A stretch of DNA of 64,000 nucleotides, from positions 18,038 to 82,037 of the forward strand of contig JBBRMR010000014.1 in the NCBI GenBank assembly GCA_038230735.1, read 5' to 3'. Positions 41,150 through 49,670 of the stretch are shown piece by piece. The translations under genes were made by a program, and so were the position numbers. Source of the DNA: Arcicella sp038230735. GTDB taxonomy: Bacteria > Bacteroidota > Bacteroidia > Cytophagales > Spirosomataceae. The notes below the pieces were generated by a model. The model was given only the letters and a program-made list of their open reading frames with translations. It was not told where the DNA came from and searched no databases. The number at the start of each line of letters is the position of its first letter. Within the stretch, counting starts at the first letter, position 1.

Positions 41150-42592
41150 TTAACTTTTCTCAAACAAATCATCCATGGTCAAATTTGCATCCACTAAGCC
41201 AAGACTGTATTGATTTTGTTTCAAGCCAAAAGTAGTAATCATTGTTAAAAAAGCCTGTTTCTTAGTCTTTGTTGTTTCCTTAAATGTTGCTATTTTGTTT
41301 CGATACTCCATTGCCGTGGCTTTGTCTATGGTGAATTCTGCTCCATAAAATTTTATTTCACAAATCGTAATAGTTTGGTCGTTACGGTCAATTAATAAAT
41401 CAAACTGGATACCTTTTTCCTCTTTTGTTCCTTTTTTGAAATAAGAGGAAGCTGTGGAAAAAATGCCAGAGATTCCCAAAGCCTTTTTAATTTGTGCAAT
41501 GTGTTTAAGACAAATACTTTCAAAAGCATAGCCAGCCCAAGTAATATAAGATTGTGTTTTGCTTAATTGTTGCCAGGTATTTGTCCAACCAAGTCGATTG
41601 TTCTCCATAAATTGGAGGTAGAAAAGTGAGAATTCATCCGTAAGGCGATACAAACTATCTTTTTTCGTTTTCCCAAAAGGCAAATATATTGTTATGAAGC
41701 CAGAATGTTGTAATTCATCAATGATAGTAGAAATAGCACCACCTTCCGACAAATTTGTACCTGCCACAATTTCAGTACGAGTTAAGCCTTTTTGCTTATT
41801 TGCCAATGCACGAACAATTTTGACGTGAGCATCTGAATTATCAAAAAGTGCGGTGTATAGTTTAGGAAATTCGTCCCACAACAATCCATTCTCTGAAAAA
41901 CAGATTGAATCAATATTTTGTGTGGCACTTTTCCCTGCCTCAATTTCATCTAAATAATGTGGAACTCCCCCCAAAGCCATGTATAATTGTAGAATCTGAT
42001 AATGGTCGAAGTTAAGATTTTTTGATTTTAAAAAAGTTTCCGTTTCTAAAAGATTAAAAGATTTTAAGTAGATACGTTTTGTAATACGATTGTGCAAACC
42101 TCCTTTGTCGTGTACAACATTTTTTATCATCCATGAAGCTGCTGAACCACAAATTACTACAACAATATTTTGATTAACTGCCCAACTATTCCAAAACCAA
42201 CTTAAACCCTTCAAAAAGCCCGATTTATGAGTTGCCAACCAAGGTAATTCATCCAAAAAAATAATACTCTTTTCTGATTTTTGTTTTGTTTCCAAAAATT
42301 TGGACAATAAATAAAAGGCTTCTAACCAATCTCTTGGCTCAGTAATCGGGAAACTGCCATCCGAATATTTAGCTATTTGTAGGATAAAATTTCGTAATTG
42401 TTCACTACGAGTAGCGTGCTGAATACCTGTTATTTCAAAATTTATTCTATCTTCATAAACAGATTTAACTAAAAATGTTTTCCCAACCCTTCTTCTACCG
42501 ATGACTGCAATCATTTCAGCCTTTGAAGATTGTAAAGCATTTTCTAAGATTTTTTTTTCTTCAATTCTCCCGATTAGAACATTTTTTACCAT
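41150..42592 (-). CDS. COG1672-type ATPase with C-terminal DUF234 nuclease-like domain
   Basis: 480 residues. The AAA (ATPase_2) domain has IGRIEEKKILENAL, Walker A IAVIGRRRVGKTFLVKSVYE, Walker B SEKSIIFLDELPWLATH and the sensor VVVICGSAASWMI. A winged-helix part (GLTRTEIVAGTNLSEGG) follows. The C-terminal DUF234 has a PD-(D/E)xK-like core FDLLIDR ... ICEIKFYGAEF. Function of this family is not established, though it is often mobile and multicopy in Bacteroidota. It is preceded by two tandem long palindromes (42604-42702) that probably control it. Confidence 0.87.
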   Translation of the reverse strand: MVKNVLIGRIEEKKILENALQSSKAEMIAVIGRRRVGKTFLVKSVYEDRINFEITGIQHATRSEQLRNFILQIAKYSDGSFPITEPRDWLEAFYLLSKFLETKQKSEKSIIFLDELPWLATHKSGFLKGLSWFWNSWAVNQNIVVVICGSAASWMIKNVVHDKGGLHNRITKRIYLKSFNLLETETFLKSKNLNFDHYQILQLYMALGGVPHYLDEIEAGKSATQNIDSICFSENGLLWDEFPKLYTALFDNSDAHVKIVRALANKQKGLTRTEIVAGTNLSEGGAISTIIDELQHSGFITIYLPFGKTKKDSLYRLTDEFSLFYLQFMENNRLGWTNTWQQLSKTQSYITWAGYAFESICLKHIAQIKKALGISGIFSTASSYFKKGTKEEKGIQFDLLIDRNDQTITICEIKFYGAEFTIDKATAMEYRNKIATFKETTKTKKQAFLTMITTFGLKQNQYSLGLVDANLTMDDLFEKS

Positions 42593-42603
42593 GACAAAAT
42601 TTT

Positions 42604-42702
42604 ATTAGTTGCGAAATCTGTATAAATATATACACATTTCGCAAGTAATAAAATTTATTGGTTGCGAAATATGTAGTTTTTTATATAGATTTCGCAAGTA
42701 AT
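42604..42702. repeat. Two tandem palindromes with TTGCGAAAT / ATTTCGCAA arms
   Basis: Two units of about 45 bp, offset by 53 bp, are each near-perfect inverted repeats. Unit 1 has TTGCGAAAT at 42609-42617 and ATTTCGCAA at 42636-42644. Unit 2 has TTGCGAAAT at 42662-42670 and ATTTCGCAA at 42689-42697. Outer flanks (ATTAG/ATTGG and AGTAAT) and inner TGTA/TATA parts also match between units. They lie 12 bp upstream of the ATPase ATG at 42592. No copy is found downstream of the gene. They look like operators or recombination sites. Confidence 0.75.
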
Positions 42703-42819
42703 AATAAAAATGCTTCAACTTTTCTATTGCTGAGGCTTAGTAAAATATTCATATATTTAGATTTAAAGGATTTATCGTAGAAATCCACTGTACAACCAGA
42801 ATTACCATTTAAAGTAACT

Positions 42820-43512
42820 TCATAAATTATATCCTTGCATTCTTTGTTCTAAAACAATTTCATCCAAACACATTTTGGTAGCGGTGAAAAATCTGTCAAA
42901 TTTGAAGGGCGATTTCTTTTCGATTTTACTTCTTAATTCATTGATAAAATCTCTTCTGTCATTCAAGATTACACCGTGATTTAGATAAAATACGTTGTCA
43001 ATCATGTATTTTATCTCTTGCCATTTTGCTTTGTCTTCAATATCAGAATTTGGTACAAAACGATGTGTTATTTCATCATAATCAAAATACTTTTCGGGCG
43101 AATAATCCTTTGAATCGGGTTTGAGATAATAGACAATATCTTTATCTGATTTTAAGCCGTTTATCCTTGCATCAATCATCAGAAGATTATCCCAAAGCCA
43201 ATATTGTTTCGTTTTTAAATGATGGTCAAAATGCTCTAATTCTCCAGCGTGGTCAGTTCTCGTAAATTCAGCTTCATCTGTAATTTTATAATCTCCATCA
43301 ATCCAATTATCTGATTTATAGAGACTTGGCGGACAAATGAACTTCTCAGTGTAAGCACAAACGCCTTTCTGACAGCGGTATAATTCCATTACAATATCAT
43401 CATAATAGGTTCTGGATTCGGGATGTGGCTTGCCTTTTTCTTCTAAATTATCAACCCATTTTTTGTATTTGGTCGATAGAATGGTGTCGTAGTTTTTATC
43501 AATTTTTTGCAT
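42820..43512 (-). CDS. HNH-like protein of the PtuB / TIGR02646 type, degenerate zinc motif
   Basis: 230 residues. The layout follows the PtuB/TIGR02646 HNH family: N-terminal helix with CQKGVCAYTEKFICPPSLYK, the central GELEHFDHHLKTKQ, then WLWDNLLMIDARINGLKSD and the C-terminal LNHGVILNDRRDFINELRSK. Classical members have CAYCE and C..CN..K; here Thr replaces the second Cys (CAYTE) and the last Cys-x-x-Cys-Asn is IDARIN. The His and Asn/Lys of the HNH site remain. It is 3 bp after the ATPase gene, so it is the effector nuclease of a two-gene Septu-like unit, if active. Confidence 0.8.
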   Translation of the reverse strand: MQKIDKNYDTILSTKYKKWVDNLEEKGKPHPESRTYYDDIVMELYRCQKGVCAYTEKFICPPSLYKSDNWIDGDYKITDEAEFTRTDHAGELEHFDHHLKTKQYWLWDNLLMIDARINGLKSDKDIVYYLKPDSKDYSPEKYFDYDEITHRFVPNSDIEDKAKWQEIKYMIDNVFYLNHGVILNDRRDFINELRSKIEKKSPFKFDRFFTATKMCLDEIVLEQRMQGYNL

Positions 43513-43515
43513 TCC

Positions 43516-44868
43516 TTAATCCCATTTTGATAATTCTTTTGATAATTTTTCGATACTTTTGATGATGCCCAAAGCGGCTTCTGAATCTTCCTGACCTTGT
43601 TTTTTGAGTTTTTTATACTTCACATTCAAGGTTGCCAATTCATCTAATTTCTCTCTCCGCACTTCCGAACCATCATCTTCCAAATCAAAAACTCGTTGCA
43701 AAATATCATCCCAACGCATATATTTTGGATTCCATTTGTAGTTATCCACGTGGTTTTCTCCTTCAAAATAGGTTTCTCGGTAAACCTTATGCTCTTTATT
43801 AAACTTCAATTCTACAATTTCCCAAGGGTCGAAACTGGATGCGATAATGGGCGAATGGGTGGAATAAAAGAACTGACAATTTTCTGCCAAAGAAGAATAA
43901 TAATCTACCACGGTTCTCTGCAAATCTGGATAAAGTGAACGTTCAGGTTCATCAAAAAGAATAACAGTATGTTTGGGTTTGAGCAAATACAAGGGTAAAG
44001 CACTCAAAATGACCTGTTTAGTACCTGTACTCCAAAGTCCATGCGGAATCTCATTGCCTTCGTAATCTTCAATTTTGATAAAACCAATATCATCTTTGGT
44101 TTTAAAATCTAATTCCGTTTTTACCCGTAATTGAAATTTTTTCAACAATGGGTCTAAGCAATTGTCGGCTACATCTTTGATTGGATTAAATTCAGTTGCT
44201 TTCCAACCTTCTAATTTTCTAACAGCCGCTTGAATTGCATTTATATCACTTGATGACTTTTCGACAACTTTTGAAATATCTTGTCTGATTGTTAATTCTT
44301 GTTCTTGATAAGCTTGAATTTTTTCAAGAATCAAATTCCAAACTGCTGATACTTTATCTTGACTAAAATCTATGATTTCTCTCTCTTCAAATTTACTTTC
44401 AGTTTCAAAATCAATATCGTAATTTAAGTTAGCTGAAAAATAAGTCAACTTTGAAGAAGTATTTGTTTTCCAATCAAAAAATAGCTTTTTTCCTTCTTTA
44501 ACCCAATCATAATCTTTTCCATATAATTTCGTATTCTTCCCATGAGTAAAATAACCTTTTTCGCCTTTTTTGCATAAAACATCTGTTGAATATTCATTAT
44601 CATACCCAAAAGAAATAGTTATTCCAATATTTTCAGAAATTGATTTTACATTTTTTGTCTTTAATAAAATATTTGAATTATATGCGTGAGTTATTACAGG
44701 TATTAACTCCAACAAACTCGTTTTCCCCGTCCCACTTTGCCCAATAATACACACTTTATCCAAAGGCTGCCCTTCCTTTTCGTGTCCTTTTGGGTAGGTC
44801 AAATCAAGGGTGAAATCCTTAAATTGGTGAAAATCTTTAATATGTATTTTTGAAATCTTCATGGGCAA
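43516..44868 (-). CDS. PtuA-like AAA ATPase
   Basis: 450 residues. An ABC/SMC-type ATPase of the kind in Septu and retron systems: KISKIHIKDFHQFKDFTLDL at the start, Walker A CIIGQSGTGKTSLLELI at about 40-56, signature-like HGLWSTGTKQVILSALPLYL, Walker B TVILFDEPERSLYPDLQRTV, and FFYSTHSPIIASSF. The middle is a predicted coiled coil. With the HNH gene directly downstream it fits PtuA/PtuB anti-phage architecture. No reverse transcriptase is nearby, so this is not a retron. Met3 at 44862 is an alternative start. Confidence 0.85.
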   Translation of the reverse strand: MPMKISKIHIKDFHQFKDFTLDLTYPKGHEKEGQPLDKVCIIGQSGTGKTSLLELIPVITHAYNSNILLKTKNVKSISENIGITISFGYDNEYSTDVLCKKGEKGYFTHGKNTKLYGKDYDWVKEGKKLFFDWKTNTSSKLTYFSANLNYDIDFETESKFEEREIIDFSQDKVSAVWNLILEKIQAYQEQELTIRQDISKVVEKSSSDINAIQAAVRKLEGWKATEFNPIKDVADNCLDPLLKKFQLRVKTELDFKTKDDIGFIKIEDYEGNEIPHGLWSTGTKQVILSALPLYLLKPKHTVILFDEPERSLYPDLQRTVVDYYSSLAENCQFFYSTHSPIIASSFDPWEIVELKFNKEHKVYRETYFEGENHVDNYKWNPKYMRWDDILQRVFDLEDDGSEVRREKLDELATLNVKYKKLKKQGQEDSEAALGIIKSIEKLSKELSKWD

Positions 44869-45010
44869 TATTATGGTTCAATTTTCGTAAAATAGAAAGA
44901 CGATAGCTATTTTTCCAAATATAAAGCTATCGTCTTGTTTACACAAATGTATGTGCTAAATTGCTAATATTTGTGGCTTTTTATTTTACCTGTGGCTCAA
45001 ACTTGTTTCT

Positions 45011-47926
45011 ATGAAATTTATATACAAAAAATACCTTATCCTTTTCACCCTCCTCCTTGCCTTTTCCTCCACAAAAGCCCAAGATAATCAACGCTATATG
45101 GCTCTTTCGTTGGTGAATGTTGATTATCGAAATTCACAGATTGATCAAATCAATAAAGCGGCTGATATTGGCATGAATGCCGTCATTATCACGGTGCGGT
45201 GGGATGTTATTTATCAGTTTAAAGTAAATGCTGCTAATCCTTGGGAACAATATGATTTACAGATTCAGACTGCCCGAAGTCGTGGAATGAAGATTTGCCT
45301 TCGTATGTGTATGTACACGTGGTGCAATACAAAGGTGATTGGCGGTCCCGAAGATAATACTGTGCCATCTTGCGATGGACTACCCAATGCCGACAGAATG
45401 GTTGGATATGATGTTTCTGGCAAAAATAAACGCCTCCAACAGCAGGCTACTGGCTATAATGGTTGCGATTTAATTGATGATTGTGGACACATTTTAGTGT
45501 ATAGTTTTGCCTCAAAAGCTTTTCAAGAACGAACTCAGAATTTTGCTAAACTGGTTGCCAATCGCTACAAATATTTATTGGAAAAAGATGAATTGATGTA
45601 TATGTGCGTGGTGAATACGCCCGAGCAAGAGTTTGGTTTTCCTTATAAAACCACAAAAGGGGCAGACGGCGGTTTTAATGCCATTTTTGATTATTCAGTT
45701 ACTGCCATTCAAGGGTTTAGGGAGTTTTTGAAGAATAAATATGGTAATGATTTCAAGAAATTTCAATTGGCTTGGGGCAATCGGGGCAAGGATTTTAGTA
45801 GTTTTGATACCGTTGAACCAACGCCTCCTGCGGGTTCTTTTTCGTATGGTGTTTTTATCAATAATGGAAAACACACCCAAGATTGGTATCAATATCGGCA
45901 TACCTTATTGAAGAATTATTCGATGAATTTTATGAAATCTGTGAAGGGAATTGATGCCCGAATCAAGGTAATTATTGATTATGGTTCAATTACGGAAACT
46001 CGCAATGGCACGTATGGATTTAAGGATATTGGCGAAGGAACGGATGGCATAAAAGTAAATGATGCACCCCAAACCGACCACCGTTGGGTTACGGATATTT
46101 GCCGTACCAATATGCCCAATAAGTTGATTATGAACGAAGCCGAAGGACCTTATGCCCCACAACAACAGTTTGAGGAATGTTACACGCACGGGGCAAAATT
46201 AGTAAGTGCTTTCAACTATGATTTAAACGATGCCAAGCAAAGAAATATGCTCTCAGACGTTGTAAATAAGTATATCAAGGGTTCAAACGGAATTATGAAG
46301 CCCATTGAAACTTGCGGTGCGGCTTTGTATAGGGTGGATGATATGCTGACGGACGATGGATGTAATACATCCGACCGAGTGAATTTTGCTAACGGTTGTC
46401 GCAATTATAAAGCATGGCGAAATGTGATTGATGGCAATGGAAACAAGTCCGTGAGGATGTTTTTGAATGAAGAATACACCACTGATATTCGCTACAATCA
46501 GCCTATTACGGATTATTCAACTTGTGGGTCGATTCCTAATTTTAAGGATAGTTATAATAATAATTGTACGAAATTAATTAGCCTTCCCAATGCTCCCGAT
46601 TCTCATATCGGGGTAGTAGAAAGTATTGATTGTCAAGAGATTACGGGTTTTTTATTAGATACTAAAAACCTTGAAAGTATAATGACAGTGGATATTTATG
46701 TGGATAGTATCAAAATTGGAACGACTCAAGCAAATTTGGGTAATCGTCCAGATTTAGTTACTACTTATGGAAATGCAAAAGCCTATTTTCGTTCTTTCAA
46801 ATATACATTGCCCGACACCGCTTGGTTTAAAAGTGGTACACGCCACAAAATTATAGCCCGTTTTGGGGGAACAAATAAAGCTCTTTCGGCAGTCAATGAA
46901 ACGGAGAAATCTTTGCGTTGTTCGGGCAGTGGTTCAGGGATTTGTGGAGTGAAATTTCGTTTAGGAATCACGCCAGATTCTTTATCCAACGTATATCCAA
47001 CAGGGGCAGAATTTGAAGTAGCAGTTAATTCAAACTTAAAATGGAAAGTAGATAAATCTGTAACCTGGGTAACGGTTAGTGCTGATACGGGTTCTTTTGA
47101 CAAGGCTTTTCGAGTAAAAATCTCAGCTTCTTCTGAAAAAGAAACTCGCACGGGCAAGGTCACAGTCTCGGGCGAAGGCATTACGAAAACCATATTTATT
47201 ACGCAAAAAGGGGTAGGGGAGAAGTGTGCCGATTGTAACGTAAATCCTGTTATCATTGAACCCGACCCCGTGAAAGGACCTGTGGCATCTTTAAGTTATC
47301 GTGGATTAGTCGAAAAGGCAAATTGTTGTTCGGTGAAAGGATATGCCTTAAATTCAGACAATTATGACGATATTCTTACCTTAGATTTTTATTTGGATAA
47401 ACAGAAAATAGGCTCAACACAAGCCAATCGAGGTTATCGTTTTGACTTATCAAATACCTTGGGAAGCGAAAAATTATTCTATAAATCCTTCTGTTTTGAT
47501 ATTCCAGCCACGGCTTGGGCACTGTATAAAGATGGCAAATCAAGGAGATTGACCGTGAAATACGGAGGAACCATTACGCCTTTGCCCGAAGTAGAAATCA
47601 ACGTTTTGACTTGCCAAGAAAAACAGATTTGTCAGGAAACGGATTTGTGTATTAATACCAATGATTTCGATAAGGAAATTACCCTTTATCCCAACCCAAC
47701 CAACGGAAAGTTTACCACAGAAATTTATTCCATTGCTGACCAAAGTAGTGTTTTCAAATTTATAAAACCAAATGGGCAATTACTGAAAACAGATACAGTT
47801 TTCCTTAACCAAGGTTTAAATAAAGTCAGTTTAGACGTTTCTGACCTAACAAATGGGGTTTTGTTATTATCTATTGAAATGGAGAATGGGCGAAAATTGT
47901 TGGGGAAAGTAGTGAAGGCAAATTGA
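45011..47926 (+). CDS. Secreted GH42-like TIM-barrel protein with BACON and T9SS tail
   Basis: 971 residues, signal peptide (LILFTLLLAFSSTKAQ). Residues ~27-430 form a TIM barrel: NKAADIGMNAVIITVRWDVI, ARSRGMKICLRMCMY, VNTPEQEFGFP as a possible acid/base Glu, IMNEAEGPYAP as a possible nucleophile Glu. Two Cys-containing modules of about 110 residues (~522-635 and ~755-868) share IDCQEITGF/ANCCSVKGY and GTTQANLGNR/GSTQANRGYR. A BACON domain (~640-735) lies between them. The C-terminus (~890-971) is a type A T9SS sorting domain with LYPNPTNGKF. Likely a surface or secreted glycan-active protein; substrate unknown. Confidence 0.88.
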   Translation: MKFIYKKYLILFTLLLAFSSTKAQDNQRYMALSLVNVDYRNSQIDQINKAADIGMNAVIITVRWDVIYQFKVNAANPWEQYDLQIQTARSRGMKICLRMCMYTWCNTKVIGGPEDNTVPSCDGLPNADRMVGYDVSGKNKRLQQQATGYNGCDLIDDCGHILVYSFASKAFQERTQNFAKLVANRYKYLLEKDELMYMCVVNTPEQEFGFPYKTTKGADGGFNAIFDYSVTAIQGFREFLKNKYGNDFKKFQLAWGNRGKDFSSFDTVEPTPPAGSFSYGVFINNGKHTQDWYQYRHTLLKNYSMNFMKSVKGIDARIKVIIDYGSITETRNGTYGFKDIGEGTDGIKVNDAPQTDHRWVTDICRTNMPNKLIMNEAEGPYAPQQQFEECYTHGAKLVSAFNYDLNDAKQRNMLSDVVNKYIKGSNGIMKPIETCGAALYRVDDMLTDDGCNTSDRVNFANGCRNYKAWRNVIDGNGNKSVRMFLNEEYTTDIRYNQPITDYSTCGSIPNFKDSYNNNCTKLISLPNAPDSHIGVVESIDCQEITGFLLDTKNLESIMTVDIYVDSIKIGTTQANLGNRPDLVTTYGNAKAYFRSFKYTLPDTAWFKSGTRHKIIARFGGTNKALSAVNETEKSLRCSGSGSGICGVKFRLGITPDSLSNVYPTGAEFEVAVNSNLKWKVDKSVTWVTVSADTGSFDKAFRVKISASSEKETRTGKVTVSGEGITKTIFITQKGVGEKCADCNVNPVIIEPDPVKGPVASLSYRGLVEKANCCSVKGYALNSDNYDDILTLDFYLDKQKIGSTQANRGYRFDLSNTLGSEKLFYKSFCFDIPATAWALYKDGKSRRLTVKYGGTITPLPEVEINVLTCQEKQICQETDLCINTNDFDKEITLYPNPTNGKFTTEIYSIADQSSVFKFIKPNGQLLKTDTVFLNQGLNKVSLDVSDLTNGVLLLSIEMENGRKLLGKVVKAN

Positions 47927-48031
47927 AAATGAATTCCTCAAAATTCCCCAAATGCTCTATAAAATGGGTAATTTCATAGCTGGTAAGATTTTTTACATTT
48001 ATGTTTTGGATAAAACTTACCAATCAAGACC

Positions 48032-48220
48032 ATGAACACCAAACAAATTTTAGGAGGATTCCTTACCATTCTCGGCATCGGGGGAATTGCTTACGCCGCT
48101 ATTTTATTTATGAATGGCACGAATGGAAAACACGATGTAAAATCGCTAATTGTTTATGCTATTTTGGGTTTCGTATTTTTTGCTGCGGGGATAAAATTAG
48201 TACAGACCCTAAAAGAATAA
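48032..48220 (+). CDS. Small two-helix membrane protein
   Basis: 62 residues with two membrane helices (GGFLTILGIGGIAYAAILFM and SLIVYAILGFVFFAAGIKLV) joined by a polar, Asn/Lys-rich loop. The pattern is a small conserved protein I have seen in Cytophagales genomes, with no known function. It has its own start 105 bp after the preceding gene. TGGTAAG (47981) and CTTACCA (48016) form a 7-bp inverted repeat in its leader. Confidence 0.75.
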   Translation: MNTKQILGGFLTILGIGGIAYAAILFMNGTNGKHDVKSLIVYAILGFVFFAAGIKLVQTLKE

Positions 48221-48266
48221 AAAGGCTTAGGTCTAATGGGTTATAGAGTTAGTTATAACTCAATGA

Positions 48267-48309
48267 AAAAGCCACGATTAATTACTATTAAGTAGTTAAT
48301 CGTGGCTTT
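48267..48309 (+). terminator. Terminator after the small membrane protein gene
   Basis: AAAGCCACGATTAATTACT (48268-48286) pairs with AGTAGTTAATCGTGGCTTT (48291-48309) with one G-T type mismatch and a 4-nt loop. It is 47 bp after the stop at 48220. Confidence 0.8.
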
Positions 48310-48479
48310 CGTGCCGTTGATTTCTACCAACAATACGGGCTACAGCAACTCGCTAATTAAGAAAATTAGAATATATTTTTCTGATATTCAGTAGTTAACT
48401 GTAAAAATTATACTGTTGTTTTTATAATTGGTGTTCGTTTACATCTGTGTTGGCTTCCATTTAATCACAAACAGAATTA

Positions 48480-49466
48480 ATGACAAATCGCAATATTTTC
48501 TTTTTCTTTATCGCTCTTTTCTTGGGACAGACAGATTTTGTTTATTCCCAAAATACAATCAAACACTTCATCTTTTTTTCACGGGACAGAGAAGCTATTA
48601 AAAATCCTAAATTCTTTTTAAATGATGGCGTTTATGGTGCTCAAATAACTTATCCGTGGAAAGTTTTAGAACCAAATAAAAATGTGTACGATTTTACGCA
48701 GATTGAGGCCGACCTTGAATTTTTAAGTTCAAAACGAAAAAAGCTATTTGTTCAAATACAAGATGTAACATTTGACAGTACATTTTATGCTGTACCAAAA
48801 TATATTTTAACTGACACGATTTATCAAGGTGGGGTTAATTCACAATATAATATTACTCCTGACGGAAAATCATTTAAGGCTGGCTGGGTTGCACGAAGAT
48901 GGGATTCGACAGTTGCAAAGCGATACCAACAACTCCTAATAAAGTTGGCGGAGCAGTTTGACGGTAGAATTGAAGGAATTAATCTCCCTGAAACAGCTGT
49001 TGATTTCCCCGAAAATTTACAACCAGATGGGTTTACAACTAAAAGTTATATAGAAGCCATAAAGAATAATATGGTTGTACTAAGGACAAATTTTAAGAAA
49101 TCTGTTCCTTTACAGTATGCGAACTTTATGCCAGGGGACTCGAAAGAAAGTTTAGAAACAATATATGAATATGCTAAGGAAATAAAATTAGGCGTGGGAG
49201 GACCTGACATTAAAGTATTCAAGAAATTCCAGATGGAAAATAGTTATCCATTAATAAGAAAGATTGCTGGATTTGTACCGACTGGAATGGCAGTTCAAGA
49301 TGGAAACTATGATGTTATAAATCCTAAAACAGGTAAAAAAGTAACCATTCAAGAAATTTTGGATTTTGCACAAAACTATTTGAAATTGAATTACGTATTT
49401 TGGTGTACTGAAGAGCCTTATTACTCGAAACAAGTATTGCCATTACTCAAATCGCTGAAAAAATAA
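48480..49466 (+). CDS. Exported TIM-barrel glycosidase-like protein
   Basis: 328 residues with signal peptide (IFFFFIALFLGQTDFVYSQ). The barrel shows the first-strand motif DGVYGAQITYPWKVLEPNKN followed by FTQIEADLEFLSSKRKKLFV, common in clan GH-A. A possible acid/base Glu is in GINLPETAVDFP and a second Glu pair in YVFWCTEEPYYS at the C-terminus. I cannot assign a GH family. The neighbouring 45011-47926 protein is also a barrel with a long-chain layout, so related polysaccharide work is possible. No T9SS tail. Confidence 0.75.
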   Translation: MTNRNIFFFFIALFLGQTDFVYSQNTIKHFIFFSRDREAIKNPKFFLNDGVYGAQITYPWKVLEPNKNVYDFTQIEADLEFLSSKRKKLFVQIQDVTFDSTFYAVPKYILTDTIYQGGVNSQYNITPDGKSFKAGWVARRWDSTVAKRYQQLLIKLAEQFDGRIEGINLPETAVDFPENLQPDGFTTKSYIEAIKNNMVVLRTNFKKSVPLQYANFMPGDSKESLETIYEYAKEIKLGVGGPDIKVFKKFQMENSYPLIRKIAGFVPTGMAVQDGNYDVINPKTGKKVTIQEILDFAQNYLKLNYVFWCTEEPYYSKQVLPLLKSLKK

Positions 49467-49589
49467 ACGGCAGCCAACATGGTATATATGAAAGACTGGC
49501 AGACGGAAGTAACTGAACATTCAGAATACTATTGGGCTGAGTGTAAATGCTGAACTTTTGTATTTCAAATTCCAGTCCTTCATAAATTC

Positions 49590-49628
49590 CCATCCGTTGT
49601 TGGTGGAAAAAACATCAACAACGGATGG
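49590..49628. terminator. Terminator between convergent genes
   Basis: CCATCCGTTGTTG (49590-49602) pairs with CAACAACGGATGG (49616-49628) over 13 bp with a 13-nt loop. It lies between the glycosidase-like gene and purM. Confidence 0.75.
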
Positions 49629-49670
49629 AATAATTATCATACTACGAACAAGGCTATCCGTGATACAGTT

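Noticed and set aside
42604..42702. CRISPR array
   Set aside because: There are only two units, each is a long palindrome, and no cas genes are near.
42820..44868. Retron with ATPase and HNH accessory proteins
   Set aside because: No reverse transcriptase or msr-msd-like RNA is seen on either side, so only the Septu-like reading is supported.
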